This document shows positions 1 to 9,216 of a stretch of 64,000 nt of DNA, piece by piece. The stretch comes from a virus, in IMG/VR virus record IMGVR_UViG_3300020180_000014, positions 27,396 through 91,395 of that record, one strand, 5' to 3'. A program made the position numbers and the translations under genes. The first letter of the stretch is position 1. Each line of letters begins with the position of its first letter. A model generated the notes under the pieces. The model was not told the origin of the DNA. It searched no databases and saw only the letters and a list, made by a program, of their open reading frames with translations.

Positions 1-240
1 CGGTCGCTTGTGGCCGCGTCGTTTGCCAGCGAGTGACTTCTTGTGGCGGCTCGGACGACGACGTTCGACTGCCGTGTAGAGGATCAGGAACAGCGACACG
101 AACGTCGAGCTGAGCAAGGCACCCGTGACCAGTCGCTTGTCACGGACGCCTGCGATCGCGAGGCCGGGCATCATCAGCGCCGAGCGCAGCATCCAGTGGC
201 CGATGACCTTCGGCACCGCCCCCGGTTCGCCGTTGAACAT
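1..240 (-). CDS. Membrane protein fragment, runs off left edge
   Basis: Reads leftward from ATG at 240 and leaves the window without a stop after 80 residues. Hydrophobic stretches (around residues 19-31 and 39-55) suggest two membrane segments, followed by a basic tail rich in R and K. A palindrome-type promoter (328-343) points toward it. An in-frame GTG further upstream could also be the start. I do not recognise the family. Confidence 0.55.
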   Translation of the reverse strand, partial: MFNGEPGAVPKVIGHWMLRSALMMPGLAIAGVRDKRLVTGALLSSTFVSLFLILYTAVERRRPSRHKKSLAGKRRGHKRP

Positions 241-327
241 GCCACAGACGGACGCCGAGGATGGGGCAGTAGGACAGCTGCGGATCGCCACGGAGTGAAC
301 GTACCACGCTGTCCTACTGCCCTACCA

Positions 328-343
328 GATCGCGTGCGCGATC
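328..343 (-). promoter_or_regulatory. Late-type palindrome promoter, copy 1
   Basis: A 16-bp dyad GATCGCGTGCGCGATC. On the minus strand it is followed at once by TGGTAGGGC, matching the palindrome plus extended -10 arrangement seen elsewhere in the window, and it points at the leftward membrane protein. Regulatory role is inferred from repetition and position. Confidence 0.6.
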
Positions 344-349
344 GCCCGA

Positions 350-2722
350 CTACTGTGCGTCGTCGGGCGCGTTCGGGTCGCCCGGCTCAACTTCATGGAT
401 CAGGATGCGCACGCACTCGGCCTTGAACTCGGAGTCAGCGGCCGGAAGCATCACGTCGATGAAGTCTGCCCACCGTTCGGTCTGGAACAGCACAAATGCC
501 GGGATGACCAGTTGGTTCGTCACCACGTGCTCGACGCCCTGCAGGATCGCGTCGATGGTCTTGTCGGCCGTGAGCTTGCCCTCGGCGACACCACGACGTA
601 GACGGTGCACGCTTTCGAGCGCGATGCCGAACACCTCTTCTTCGCTCGGGCCGGTGTGGTTCGGCGGTGCTGGCGGTGCCGGGTACGGATCGATCGGACC
701 CACAGTTGGGACCGGCGTCGCAGCGGTTACAGCTGCAGCGGCATCCGCGTACGGATCGATCGGACCGGTTGTCTTCTTCTTCGCTGCACCGTTGCCGTTG
801 GCAGCCGGTGTTGCACCGTTCAGACCGCCACCCGTGTTGGGCTGCTGCTGAGCGGGCCGTGCCTGCTGTGCCTGCGTGTTCGCGACCGGCGGGGGCGGTG
901 CCCAGCCAGCTGGCGCACGTCCCTGCGCTGCGGCGATGTTCTGCGCGCGGATCGCGACTTCGGCTTGGATGCGCGTCTGATCACGCATCGCCTCGGCGGT
1001 CTTCACCTTGCCCTCGCTGATCACCTGGTCGCGCTTGACTGCGAGGAACCGCTCGGCGACTTCGCTCGCGCGACCGATACCTTCCTGGATCAGGCGCGCA
1101 GCCGGGGGATCGCCGCCGCCACCCGACATGTTCATGATCGTCTCGGCAGCGTTCTTGTACAGGTTGCCGATCTCGCCGACCGACCGGACGAGACCCTGCA
1201 TCATGCCGTCTGCGCCGCCCGCGTTGTCCTTCATGAGCTGCGCCAACTGAACGGGCGAGACCATGAACTGCGACATCTTGCCGTTCGACTCGTTCTGCAT
1301 GCGCGCGATCTCGCGCTGCGTGTCAGCGTTGATACGCGCATTCTCCTTCATCATCTCGACGACTGGATCCTGGCGGTTCGAGAGCGACGCCTGCTGCAGC
1401 TGCTCGAAGCGGCGCTCCGAAGCCTCGCGCGTCTCCTTCATCTCGCGCTGCAGCATCTCGTCGCGACGGATCTGCTCGTAGCGCTCGCGCTCACGCTCAC
1501 GCTCGGACCGCTCCGCTTCGAGACGCCGCTCCTGCTCCTGGCGCTGGCGCTCGAACTCGGAGGCCTGACGCGTCTGCTCCTCGCGAATGCGACGGAACTC
1601 GTCGGTCTCACCTTTCGGCGTCTCGGCCATGCGCGCGAGGTCGGCGCGGAGTTGGAGCATCGACTGCTCGCTCTGCTGGCGAATCGCGAGCAGCTGCTGC
1701 TGCATCAGCTCGCGCTGGGAGTTCTCGTGCTGTGCGCGTGCACGCTCGCGCTCGACTTCACGCTCTTCGCGGAGACGCCGAACCTCATCGTCTTCGTTCT
1801 TGTTGCGACCCTCACCGAGACGCCGGATCTCTTCGCGCATCGCTGCCATCGCCTGCTCGTGCGCGGTCTGGTTCCGTTCGAGTGCCTGCTTGTACTCCAG
1901 CTCCTTGCGATCGAGATCGGCCTGCTGGAGCCGACGCTCCAGCTCCTTCTTCTCCTTGTCGTCGCTGTCGTCGAAGAAGCGTGCGCCACGGCGCGCGTTG
2001 CGATCGTCGTCGTCGTGACTGAAACGCGTGCGGCCACCGTACGGCGGCTGCTGCGGGTAGCCGTAGCCGGGCTGTGGACCGTAGCCGGGTGGCGGGTAGC
2101 CGTTGTACGGCTGCTGCTGCGGGTAGCCCTGCTGCTGCGGGTAGCCCCACGGCTGCGGCCCGGTCGCCCACATCGGCGGCGACTGCGGCTGCTGCATCTG
2201 CGGCGCAGGCTGCTGCGGGATCTGCCCCATCACGGGACCACTGTGCGGCGGGTTGCCGTAGCCGAGTTGCGCGCCACTCGGTGGCCAGCCGGTCTGCTGC
2301 ATGCCGAGCGGCTGAGCGTTCTGCGGGATGTTCATAGGACCGCCGACCTGTTGAACGTTCGTCGCGGCGCCTACGAGCGCGGCTTCCGCCGTGTTCGGCG
2401 GAACCTTCTCGGGGTACATGCGCGGATCCCACACGCCCTGCCAGCGCATCGTCTCGTTCTTCGCGTCGGTGACGGTGAACTCGTAGTAGCCACCGCCCGC
2501 CCACTTCGTGAGGATGAAGTTCTCCAGCTGCAGAACCTCATCACGCGTCCAGTTCGTACCCGGTGGGGAGAAGCCCTGCTGCTCGCTGCCTTTCGCAGGC
2601 AGTTCGATCGGTTGACGCACGTTGCCGCGCATCTTCTCGACGCGAACGGTCAACGGTTCGTGCATCGATTGCAGCTTCACCTGATCGAAGCGCTGCTCCT
2701 TTTCGGACTTGGGCGCGGCCAT
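350..2722 (-). CDS. Large Pro/Gln-rich coiled-coil protein
   Basis: 790 residues, start ATG preceded by GAGGAG. Three parts are visible: an N-terminal globular region of about 110 residues, a Pro/Gln/Gly/Tyr-rich low-complexity linker (about 120-230), a long highly charged E/R-rich coiled coil (about 255-480), then an Ala/Pro-rich stretch and an acidic C-terminal domain of about 110 residues. The coiled coil and linker suggest a structural or scaffolding role, but no family is recognised. A long open frame on the opposite strand is only its shadow: its translation is arginine- and leucine-rich with no recognisable domain. Confidence 0.85.
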   Translation of the reverse strand: MAAPKSEKEQRFDQVKLQSMHEPLTVRVEKMRGNVRQPIELPAKGSEQQGFSPPGTNWTRDEVLQLENFILTKWAGGGYYEFTVTDAKNETMRWQGVWDPRMYPEKVPPNTAEAALVGAATNVQQVGGPMNIPQNAQPLGMQQTGWPPSGAQLGYGNPPHSGPVMGQIPQQPAPQMQQPQSPPMWATGPQPWGYPQQQGYPQQQPYNGYPPPGYGPQPGYGYPQQPPYGGRTRFSHDDDDRNARRGARFFDDSDDKEKKELERRLQQADLDRKELEYKQALERNQTAHEQAMAAMREEIRRLGEGRNKNEDDEVRRLREEREVERERARAQHENSQRELMQQQLLAIRQQSEQSMLQLRADLARMAETPKGETDEFRRIREEQTRQASEFERQRQEQERRLEAERSERERERERYEQIRRDEMLQREMKETREASERRFEQLQQASLSNRQDPVVEMMKENARINADTQREIARMQNESNGKMSQFMVSPVQLAQLMKDNAGGADGMMQGLVRSVGEIGNLYKNAAETIMNMSGGGGDPPAARLIQEGIGRASEVAERFLAVKRDQVISEGKVKTAEAMRDQTRIQAEVAIRAQNIAAAQGRAPAGWAPPPPVANTQAQQARPAQQQPNTGGGLNGATPAANGNGAAKKKTTGPIDPYADAAAAVTAATPVPTVGPIDPYPAPPAPPNHTGPSEEEVFGIALESVHRLRRGVAEGKLTADKTIDAILQGVEHVVTNQLVIPAFVLFQTERWADFIDVMLPAADSEFKAECVRILIHEVEPGDPNAPDDAQ

Positions 2723-2745
2723 GTAGAATCTCCTCGGAAGTGGTC

Positions 2746-2761
2746 GATCGCTCGCGCGATC
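2746..2761. promoter_or_regulatory. GATC palindrome, copy 2
   Basis: GATCGCTCGCGCGATC lies 24 bases upstream of the leftward coiled-coil gene and in front of a rightward gene on the other side. No TGGTAGNNT box abuts it here, so this copy may act as an operator rather than a core promoter. Confidence 0.45.
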
Positions 2762-2878
2762 GAACTCCGATCGCTGACGCGACTCATTGAAAGGTCGAGG
2801 CCACTCTAAGGGTGCGATACGTGGTTGTCAACGCGAGGTCACGCAGGGATACGAGGTTCGATCGCATGAGCGATTGAC

Positions 2879-3355
2879 GTGCCTCGCATCGCTGTGTACG
2901 ACAACGATATGGGACTTCCGATCGTTGCGCCCGAGCGTACGTTCACCCGCGCACGTCGCTGCGCCAACTGCACCTCGTTCGAGTGCGGAGCGATGTCGCA
3001 CCAGCAATGGAACGCGCATCGTAAGGCGCGCCAGGACGACTACCTGAAGACGATGCCGATCAGTCGGCTTGCCGACATGGAGAAGCCGGAATGGTCGCCG
3101 AACGAGCAGAAGGATGCACGGCTCCAGCAGCTGATGCAGATGGACCACATGATCGCCCACGGCATGGCCGGGCTGTGCATGAAGGGTGCGCGATCGGCGA
3201 AGGACGGTGGTCCCGAGGGCGACTTCGTTCACGCGGAGTTCCTGTGCGACCGGTGGACGGGTATCGAGGGTGTCGGCGAGATGACTCGCGGTCATGAGGA
3301 CAAGCTCGGCGGTGAACTGCACGAGATCGCGGACGACCGCGCTGAGAAGGTGTAG
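2879..3355 (+). CDS. Cys-rich small protein
   Basis: 158 residues from GTG at 2879; an ATG at 2909 is an alternative and neither has a clear ribosome site. Cysteines at 28, 31, 36, 100 and 123 suggest a bound zinc ion. The rest is hydrophilic with many Met and Lys. Family not recognised. It begins a rightward run of closely packed genes that ends with the lysin. Confidence 0.7.
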   Translation: MPRIAVYDNDMGLPIVAPERTFTRARRCANCTSFECGAMSHQQWNAHRKARQDDYLKTMPISRLADMEKPEWSPNEQKDARLQQLMQMDHMIAHGMAGLCMKGARSAKDGGPEGDFVHAEFLCDRWTGIEGVGEMTRGHEDKLGGELHEIADDRAEKV

Positions 3356-3363
3356 GTTCGCGC

Positions 3364-3729
3364 GTGACGTCGCTCGTCCTCTACATGCTCCTGTCGACCG
3401 CGCTGTACTATCTGTTCGCGCGGGCCATGATCACGAAATCGTTGTGGTCGCGCTATCCCGGGTGGCTCGACTACTACACGTCGTGCGCCGCCTGTTCGGG
3501 CTTCCTCTACGGTGGCGCAGTCGCTCTTGCGATCGGATGGACGCAAGATCTGCCGTTTCTAGGCCTGGACGGCCGTTTTTGGGTCACACCCATCGTTGTC
3601 GGGCTGGGATCCATGGTCTGGACCCCCATTTTGGCTGAGATTCACGTACGGGCCCTGTTGCAGCTAGGCGTAGCTGATCCGCAGGGTGATACGGCATCGG
3701 ATCCGGCTGTGGAGAGCACAAATGCCTAA
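3364..3729 (+). CDS. Integral membrane protein, possible holin-like
   Basis: 121 residues from GTG. Three to four hydrophobic segments are visible (about 3-22, 45-62, 72-95), with a CAAC motif near residue 42 and a polar tail. The position in a cassette ending with a holin-like protein and a lysin suggests a role in lysis or in membrane modification; this is inference. Its stop overlaps the next start. Confidence 0.75.
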   Translation: MTSLVLYMLLSTALYYLFARAMITKSLWSRYPGWLDYYTSCAACSGFLYGGAVALAIGWTQDLPFLGLDGRFWVTPIVVGLGSMVWTPILAEIHVRALLQLGVADPQGDTASDPAVESTNA

Positions 3730-4183
3730 GCGTCGAGATGAACAGGCCCCGTACTGGCAGCAACTCCGTGTGGCCGAGCGCGGCATCATCGAATATGCGC
3801 TCGAACACGGAATCACCATCCGTGGTACCGCGACCATCCTAGGGATCTCGCCGAATTACCTCGGAGAGCGTCTACGCCTGCTCGGGATCCCCGTCCCGGA
3901 TGTTCGCCCGGGTCCCAAGCCGGGCACCAAGCGGCCCACGACACCCAAGCTACGCGTCGTGGAAGAGACCGCCGTTCCGTCACCCGAGACCCTGGACGAG
4001 GACGAGGACGAGGACACGGCTGAAGCCACGAACGAAGGCGAAGACGACGACGTGCTGGAAGATGAGGCCGAAGAGGGCCAGGAGGACGACGATGAAGAAG
4101 GCGACCCCTGGGACACGGACGAGGCCGACGACGAAGACGACGGCGATGACAAGAACGAAGACGCCAGCGCGCAAGGGAACTAG
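3722..4183 (+). CDS. Helix-turn-helix protein with acidic tail
   Basis: 153 residues. Residues about 17-52 resemble a Fis-type helix-turn-helix (IIEYALEHG...TATILGIS...). The C-terminal 70 residues are almost entirely Asp and Glu. A DNA-binding head with an acidic tail suggests a regulator or a protein that displaces DNA-bound factors. Start ATG overlaps the previous stop by 8 bases. Role not known. Confidence 0.75.
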   Translation: MPKRRDEQAPYWQQLRVAERGIIEYALEHGITIRGTATILGISPNYLGERLRLLGIPVPDVRPGPKPGTKRPTTPKLRVVEETAVPSPETLDEDEDEDTAEATNEGEDDDVLEDEAEEGQEDDDEEGDPWDTDEADDEDDGDDKNEDASAQGN

Positions 4184-4187
4184 CCAG

Positions 4188-4532
4188 GTGCCTCGGCGCC
4201 GGAAGGCGTCCGCGCGTACGTGGCGCCGCCCAGCGGGGGGCCTGCTCAAGCCCGGTGAGGCGATCGTTCTTGTGATCGAACCGCCAATGGGTCCGAACGA
4301 ACAGCCTGTGGCGATTACGCCGAACGCGGGCGACATCGTCCTGCTCGATGCCCAGCCCGATCGTGTGACCGTGCACAACCCGACCGATCGTGTAGTCGCC
4401 TACATGATGTCGGTCGTGCCGAGCGTGTTCGTGAAGGCGGCTACGGTGCCGTGGCGACGTATCGCGGGGGACCTCGGTCACGCGGTGCGCGAGAGCGGGT
4501 TGCTCGATCGATTCGCCCGTCTGCTGCGTTGA
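4188..4532 (+). CDS. Hypothetical protein, basic N-terminus, beta-rich
   Basis: 114 residues from GTG with AAGGGA upstream; an in-frame ATG at 4146 inside the previous gene is possible. A basic N-terminus is followed by beta-rich sequence containing VVPSVFVKA. No family recognised. Confidence 0.65.
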   Translation: MPRRRKASARTWRRPAGGLLKPGEAIVLVIEPPMGPNEQPVAITPNAGDIVLLDAQPDRVTVHNPTDRVVAYMMSVVPSVFVKAATVPWRRIAGDLGHAVRESGLLDRFARLLR

Positions 4533-4573
4533 TCGCGCACGCGATCCGATCGCTGCAGTGATCTGGTAGGCTG
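4531..4573 (+). promoter_or_regulatory. Late-type palindrome promoter, copy 3 (double)
   Basis: GATCGCGCACGCGATC at 4531-4546 is followed by a second degenerate dyad GATCGCTGCAGTGATC at 4548-4563, which runs straight into TGGTAGGCT, an extended -10 (TGnTANNNT). The holin-like gene starts about 7 bases after the box. This is the clearest example of the palindrome plus extended -10 unit. Confidence 0.7.
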
Positions 4574-4579
4574 CAGGCC

Positions 4580-4846
4580 ATGGGTGCACTAACTGATTTT
4601 TGGAGAAGCGAACGCGGCTTTTACGCGCTCGTGCTCGTCATCGCATCGACCGTTCTGACCGCGCTCGGTCAGATGACGATCGACATGTGGAAGGAGTTCA
4701 ACCTCTACATCTTCGGCATCTACGTCACCGGCAAGTCGCTGACTGGTGCTGTCGCGCTGTTCAAGGGCGGTACGTCCGAGCCTGAATCGTCGGCTCCTGC
4801 GCCGGTTCCAGCTCCTGCGCCGACCCCTGAAGCACCGAAGGCGTAA
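4580..4846 (+). CDS. Holin-like small membrane protein
   Basis: 88 residues. Two hydrophobic segments (about 14-34 and 42-62) are followed by a Pro/Ala-rich, acidic C-terminal tail. Size, two-segment topology and location two genes ahead of a peptidoglycan-binding lysin fit a holin, which would form the inner-membrane lesion that lets the lysin out. Expression probably depends on the palindrome promoter just upstream. Confidence 0.65.
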   Translation: MGALTDFWRSERGFYALVLVIASTVLTALGQMTIDMWKEFNLYIFGIYVTGKSLTGAVALFKGGTSEPESSAPAPVPAPAPTPEAPKA

Positions 4847-4849
4847 TCC

Positions 4850-5140
4850 GTGGCGGTGGACGCTCAAGCGCTCATTGACGCGATCCACACAGACGCTCAA
4901 GCCCTGATCGCGGCAATCGACACGATTCGGAAGTTCGCGCGGACGAACACGGATCGACCGCACGACGTGCTGCAGACCGTCGAGGTGATGCTCGCGAGCT
5001 TGCGTGATGCGCTCAACGGCAAGATGACACTCGACATGCTCACAGCGGAACTCGCTGCGCTCGTGGACGTCCACGGACGTGAAGTCTCGAAGCAACCCAC
5101 ACCGATCGACGACAAGTTCGATCCGGAGCGCGATCAATGA
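4850..5140 (+). CDS. Small helical protein of lysis cassette
   Basis: 96 residues from GTG, 4 bases after the holin-like stop. Mostly amphipathic helix with no membrane segment or signal peptide. Its stop overlaps the lysin start (ATGA). It may be an accessory of lysis or a virion component; not recognised. Confidence 0.7.
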   Translation: MAVDAQALIDAIHTDAQALIAAIDTIRKFARTNTDRPHDVLQTVEVMLASLRDALNGKMTLDMLTAELAALVDVHGREVSKQPTPIDDKFDPERDQ

Positions 5141-6135
5141 TTCTTCGTCCAGGTGACAAGGGCCCCGACGTCGAGATGCTGCAGCTCAAGCTGAAGGCGT
5201 GCGGTTACGATCCCGGTGACGTCGACGGCGACTACGGCAAGCTGACGACTGCCGCAGTACTTGCGTTCCAGATCGATCGTCCTGACATCGACGACGACGG
5301 CATCGCCGGTCCACAGACGCTCGGTGCGCTCGACGCAGCCATCGCGAAGCACAAGCGCGACGAGGACACGACGCAGCCGCCGACGCTGTACACGCCGTGC
5401 AATGCACCCACGTGGGCGGCGTTCCAGTTGCTCGTCGAAGCAATCACGAAGAAACCCGTGCGCTACGGACCGGGGCGCGGGTTGTGGCGGAACGATCAGT
5501 TCCTCATCACGTATGGCGCTGGCCAGACGAACGGTACCGTGAAGCAGTGGCCGAACGTCCTCAACCGGACGTATCCGGCGTTCCACTGCACGAGCTTCAC
5601 GAACTTCTTCATGTCGTGGCTGGAGCGTCGCAATCAGGACTTCACGCACGCAGGCAATATCCCATCGCTGTTCGACCTGCTCGAAAGTTCGCCGGACCTG
5701 CACCAAAACCCTGGCGCGGGACCGTGGCGCGGCTTCGGCGACGTGTGCTTCCGCATTCTGCCCGACGGATCCAGCATCCGTCGCATGGGCATCCCGAACA
5801 TCATCGACATCAGGGAGCTGCTCGATCGTCGAGACACGCTCCCGACGTTCCTCGTGTGGGGCCAGTCGACGAAGCTCGCGAACGGCTCGTGGCGGTGGTG
5901 GCACCACACTGGTCTGTTCTGCGTACGCGACCACAAGCTCTTCCGGATCGCCGCCGACGGTACACGTGGACCGAGCGGCTACTCAGCGACGCCGATGCGC
6001 TACATCGAGATCACGACGGCGAACATGTCGCAGTTCTCGAACGTCGCGTACCGCGTGTACGGCGTACGTGCGGCAGCTGACGGCTCATACGGTGATCAGA
6101 GCCAACCGATCGCGCCCATCACGTTCGAGGCGTGA
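5137..6135 (+). CDS. Peptidoglycan-binding lysin with papain-like domain
   Basis: 332 residues. Residues 3-70 form a PG_binding_1 repeat (LRPGDKGPDVEMLQ, DGDYGKLTTAAV, GIAGPQTLGAL). The rest has C151 in FHCTSF and H256/H257 in WWHHTGLF, an arrangement like NlpC/P60 or CHAP cysteine amidases, so the enzyme probably cuts the peptide part of peptidoglycan. Binding domain first and catalytic domain second is usual for endolysins. No signal peptide, so it needs a holin. Catalytic assignment is inferred from residue order only. Confidence 0.75.
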   Translation: MILRPGDKGPDVEMLQLKLKACGYDPGDVDGDYGKLTTAAVLAFQIDRPDIDDDGIAGPQTLGALDAAIAKHKRDEDTTQPPTLYTPCNAPTWAAFQLLVEAITKKPVRYGPGRGLWRNDQFLITYGAGQTNGTVKQWPNVLNRTYPAFHCTSFTNFFMSWLERRNQDFTHAGNIPSLFDLLESSPDLHQNPGAGPWRGFGDVCFRILPDGSSIRRMGIPNIIDIRELLDRRDTLPTFLVWGQSTKLANGSWRWWHHTGLFCVRDHKLFRIAADGTRGPSGYSATPMRYIEITTANMSQFSNVAYRVYGVRAAADGSYGDQSQPIAPITFEA

Positions 6136-6149
6136 TCGCGCACGCGATC
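6134..6149. promoter_or_regulatory. GATC palindrome, copy 4
   Basis: GATCGCGCACGCGATC overlaps the lysin stop codon. No extended -10 abuts it. It sits 45 bases upstream of the sigma70-like promoter of the Ro gene, so it may be an operator on that promoter. Confidence 0.4.
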
Positions 6150-6193
6150 AGCGTCGTGTGCTCGTCGGAGATCGCGTTGCGCGCAAATCGCTC

Positions 6194-6223
6194 TTGACTT
6201 GTCAGGGGCGTGAACGCTAGAAC
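6194..6223 (+). promoter_or_regulatory. Sigma70-like promoter of the Ro block
   Basis: TTGACT at 6194-6199 and TAGAAC at 6218-6223, spaced 18. The surrounding CTCTTGACTTG is nearly repeated ahead of the promoter at 11616, suggesting one promoter class. The leader to the Ro start is about 75 bases and carries GAGGAG at the ribosome site. Confidence 0.55.
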
Positions 6224-6306
6224 GACAGCTGCCCGTACGTGCTGCGTTGTGTCAGCTCGTTACGACTGAAGGCGCGGCGTACAGCCGTGTCCGGCGAGGA
6301 GCTGTC

Positions 6307-8253
6307 ATGGTCAACGTCAACAACCGCGAGAACCTGGGTCCGGCCGAGCGCATCATCGCGTCGGTCCTCACGTACACCGATCACCTCTATCACGGTCGCC
6401 CCGGCGTTGTGGTCGAGGACAAGCGTACCAACATCGGTGTCCGTTGGGAGCCGGTGACGCCGAAGACGGAAGAGATCAACGGCGCCAAGCGCGAGGTCAT
6501 CTACAAGCTGTCGAAGAGCGGCAAGAAGACGCTCAAGACGAAGATCGGCGTGGTCACGCAAGCTGTTGGTACGCATGGCGTGATCAAGCATGTGCGCACG
6601 GACGTGAGCCCAAACCATCCGATCGTCGGTGAGTACCGTGACGCGGGCATCTTCCCCGAAGTCGCAGCGTGGATGTATCGCCAGATCGTCGAGGTCTACA
6701 AGCTCGACAACGAGTTCGCCGCGAAGTGGGCATCGTTCGCGTACGCGCAGGATCACCGTGACCTCAAGGTCGTGCTCGCTGCGTTCATGCTCGTGCAGGC
6801 GCGCCGTGGTGACGCCGTGCTCGACGGCGGTAAGGTCGCGTTCCACGACGATGACTTCCGTGACGTCGGCGAGGCCATGATGCTGATCCGTCGCAAGGAC
6901 GGTAAGGATCTGAACCCGAAGCTGCTGCTCCGCATCCGCGAGGTGCTGATGCTGCCCGAGATTGCAGCGATCAACCTGGAGCTGGGCTTCGGCAAGTCGA
7001 CGCGTCATCCGTTCCTCGGTCGTTGGCCGGAGGTCACGGAGAAGTGGCTGCGCTATCGCGAGGAGAATCGTCCGCTGCTCATCGGTCTCGTCAAGGCCGG
7101 TTTCCGCAAGACGGTCATCCAGCTCGCGCGCCGCGTGCACTACAAGCCGAACACGCAGTGGTTCTTTGAGGAGCTGCGCTGGAAGCAGGTGCAGTCGGAT
7201 ACGGGTCACCGCACGATGGTCGACATCAACATCGTGCAGGCCGAGTCGTGGAACGAGCTGACCGAGGCACAGGTCTGCGAGAAGATCGTCGCCGAGAAGC
7301 CGGACTGGAAGCGCATCACGGGCATGCTGCCGAAGGGCCTCATGACGCGTGCTGTGGTCGCAGCGGCCATCGAGGCGAAGGCGCTCTCGGACCGTGACCT
7401 CGTCATCGCGACGCCGACGCTGGAAGAGCTGGGGCTGCTCGACGTACCGACGATCAAGGCACGTTGGGAGAAGGCGCTCAAGCACGCCGAAGATTCCCGC
7501 GCGGTCAACATCGCGAAGAACGTCCAGTCCAAGGAGGTGAAGGAGAAGCTCGTCGAGGCATCGGACAACGCCATCAAGAAGGCCGTCGAGGAGGTCTCGA
7601 AGAACATCCGCGTCTACTTCTTCGTCGACATCTCGGGCTCGATGAAGTCGTCGATCGAGGCTGCGAAGTTGCACGTCGCGAAGTTTCTCCAGGGCTTTCC
7701 ACCGGACCGCACGCACATCGCCGTGTTCAACACGGTGGGCCGCGAAATCAAGCTCAAGCACGCATCGGCGGTGGGCGTCGCCAACGCGTTCCAGGGTATT
7801 GCTGCGAGCGGTGGCACCGACTATGGCGCGGGCGTGCGCGAGCTGATGCAGTACAAGCCTCTGCCGGAAGAGGATGTGCTGTTCATCTTCGTCGGTGACG
7901 AGGAGGCACACGCGTTCGATCAGCAGGTTGTCGCATCGAGGCTCAACCCGATGGCGTTCGGCTTCGTGAAGACGATCCCGGACAACGGTGCAGCGGCGTA
8001 TCGCCATGGTCTGCACAACGGCGAGAACAACATCGCGGTTCGCGAAACGGCGAACCGTCTGAAGATTCCGTGCTTCATGATCGACGAGAAGACGTTCGAT
8101 GACGCGTACGCGATCCCGCGCACGATCAGGAACCTGATCGCGGCAACGCCCGTCAACATGGCGCGTGTGGCGGCAGTCGCTGCGGCACCGCGTCTGACGT
8201 TTGTCGATCAGATCCTCAAGACGGACCTGCTGAAGAAGCCTGTCTGGGCGTGA
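6307..8253 (+). CDS. Ro60/TROVE-like RNA-binding protein with vWA domain
   Basis: 648 residues from ATG with GAGGAG upstream. The N-terminal two thirds are helical (HEAT-like, as in TROVE); residues about 430-620 form a von Willebrand A domain. MIDAS residues are visible: DISGSM (D441, S443, S445), GGTD (T504) and a late acidic VGDEEA. The stretch leading into the MIDAS (helix, then a short strand) and GGTD resemble bacterial Ro (Rsr) and metazoan Ro60. Ro proteins are ring-shaped and hold misfolded RNA and Y RNA; in Deinococcus Rsr works with an exoribonuclease. Here an exoribonuclease lies 1.9 kb downstream and a tRNA-like RNA cluster 7 kb downstream on the same strand. The family call rests on motifs only. 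Confidence 0.75.
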   Translation: MVNVNNRENLGPAERIIASVLTYTDHLYHGRPGVVVEDKRTNIGVRWEPVTPKTEEINGAKREVIYKLSKSGKKTLKTKIGVVTQAVGTHGVIKHVRTDVSPNHPIVGEYRDAGIFPEVAAWMYRQIVEVYKLDNEFAAKWASFAYAQDHRDLKVVLAAFMLVQARRGDAVLDGGKVAFHDDDFRDVGEAMMLIRRKDGKDLNPKLLLRIREVLMLPEIAAINLELGFGKSTRHPFLGRWPEVTEKWLRYREENRPLLIGLVKAGFRKTVIQLARRVHYKPNTQWFFEELRWKQVQSDTGHRTMVDINIVQAESWNELTEAQVCEKIVAEKPDWKRITGMLPKGLMTRAVVAAAIEAKALSDRDLVIATPTLEELGLLDVPTIKARWEKALKHAEDSRAVNIAKNVQSKEVKEKLVEASDNAIKKAVEEVSKNIRVYFFVDISGSMKSSIEAAKLHVAKFLQGFPPDRTHIAVFNTVGREIKLKHASAVGVANAFQGIAASGGTDYGAGVRELMQYKPLPEEDVLFIFVGDEEAHAFDQQVVASRLNPMAFGFVKTIPDNGAAAYRHGLHNGENNIAVRETANRLKIPCFMIDEKTFDDAYAIPRTIRNLIAATPVNMARVAAVAAAPRLTFVDQILKTDLLKKPVWA

Positions 8254-8261
8254 GGTGAACC

Positions 8262-9209
8262 GTGAGCTGGCGAGATCTACTGCACCAGGACGACGAGCGC
8301 ATCGTACTGCCGTGGATCGGTGGTCGCGAGGTGCGGTCGTTCTCGCGCACGTGGACGCTCGTCGGTGACGTACCGGCTGAGCACGGCTGGTACAGCTTCA
8401 CGCTGCTCAAAGGCCGAAGCGTAACACTGCACGCAGTTGCAGAACTGCACGCTGCGACGCTCGGTCAGGTGCACTTCGGTTACCTCGTCGGTGATCACTT
8501 CGCGACTGAGTCTTTCATCGAGCGCGTTGTAATCGATCCAAAGGACGTCGCCAAGCGTCTGCCGCGCGTGCACCTGATCAACGACGACGTCGATCGGTTT
8601 GCACGCGTCAGCATCGGTTCGGTGACGTCCGACGGTCCACTGTTCTTTCGTCAGGTCGAGATGCCGCTGGGTCCCGAGGACGACGTACTGCGTGCGTACG
8701 AGGACCAGGCTGCCGACGTCAACGCCATCAAGGGCGTCACGCCCGCACTCGATGCGGCGTTTCGGATGGCAGCGTGGCAGCGTACGGAGGCTGTTCGTCG
8801 TCGCGCGGAACTCGAACGGCTGCGCGTCGAGGAAGAGGCCAAGCGTGCAGCCGAGGAGCGTCGCCAGAACCTGGTCAAGCAGCTCGGTGACGGTGCCGGG
8901 CGTCGCGAGATGGCGAAGGTCGACTTCGAGGCTGCCGCACGTGCTGCACTTACGGTTGGCGGTGCTGAGCTGCTCGACTGGAACAAGGTACGCAACCGCA
9001 ACGAGTGGGTCGTGCGCTATCGCCTCGATCGTCGTCGGTTCGAGTGCGTCTGCGACGAGCGGCTGCACATCGTCGACGCCGGAATTTGCTTGGTCGATCA
9101 CCGTACCGGTATCAAGGGCGACACGCGCTTCACGTTGGAGTCGCTACCGGCGGTTGTTCGTCAAGCCATGCGCGAGGGCGTGCTGGTTGTTTTCAGGAAC
9201 GTCAACTAG
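8262..9209 (+). CDS. Hypothetical protein with Cys-containing C-terminal domain
   Basis: 315 residues from GTG, 8 bases after the Ro stop, so almost surely co-translated. N-terminal half is beta-rich; about 160-215 is a charged coiled-coil helix; the last 75 residues hold CVCDERL and GICLVDH and end in a conserved-looking LESLP helix. No family recognised. Tight linkage to Ro suggests a partner in the same process. Confidence 0.8.
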   Translation: MSWRDLLHQDDERIVLPWIGGREVRSFSRTWTLVGDVPAEHGWYSFTLLKGRSVTLHAVAELHAATLGQVHFGYLVGDHFATESFIERVVIDPKDVAKRLPRVHLINDDVDRFARVSIGSVTSDGPLFFRQVEMPLGPEDDVLRAYEDQAADVNAIKGVTPALDAAFRMAAWQRTEAVRRRAELERLRVEEEAKRAAEERRQNLVKQLGDGAGRREMAKVDFEAAARAALTVGGAELLDWNKVRNRNEWVVRYRLDRRRFECVCDERLHIVDAGICLVDHRTGIKGDTRFTLESLPAVVRQAMREGVLVVFRNVN

Positions 9210-9216
9210 GAGTGTT

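Noticed and set aside
605-2809. 734-residue open frame on the plus strand
   Set aside because: Shadow of the coiled-coil gene on the other strand; the translation is Arg/Leu-rich with no domain, while the minus frame has a ribosome site and clear domain structure.
6217-8016. 599-residue open frame on the minus strand
   Set aside because: Opposite the Ro-like gene, which has recognisable motifs; the antisense product is low-complexity Arg/Leu/Val.
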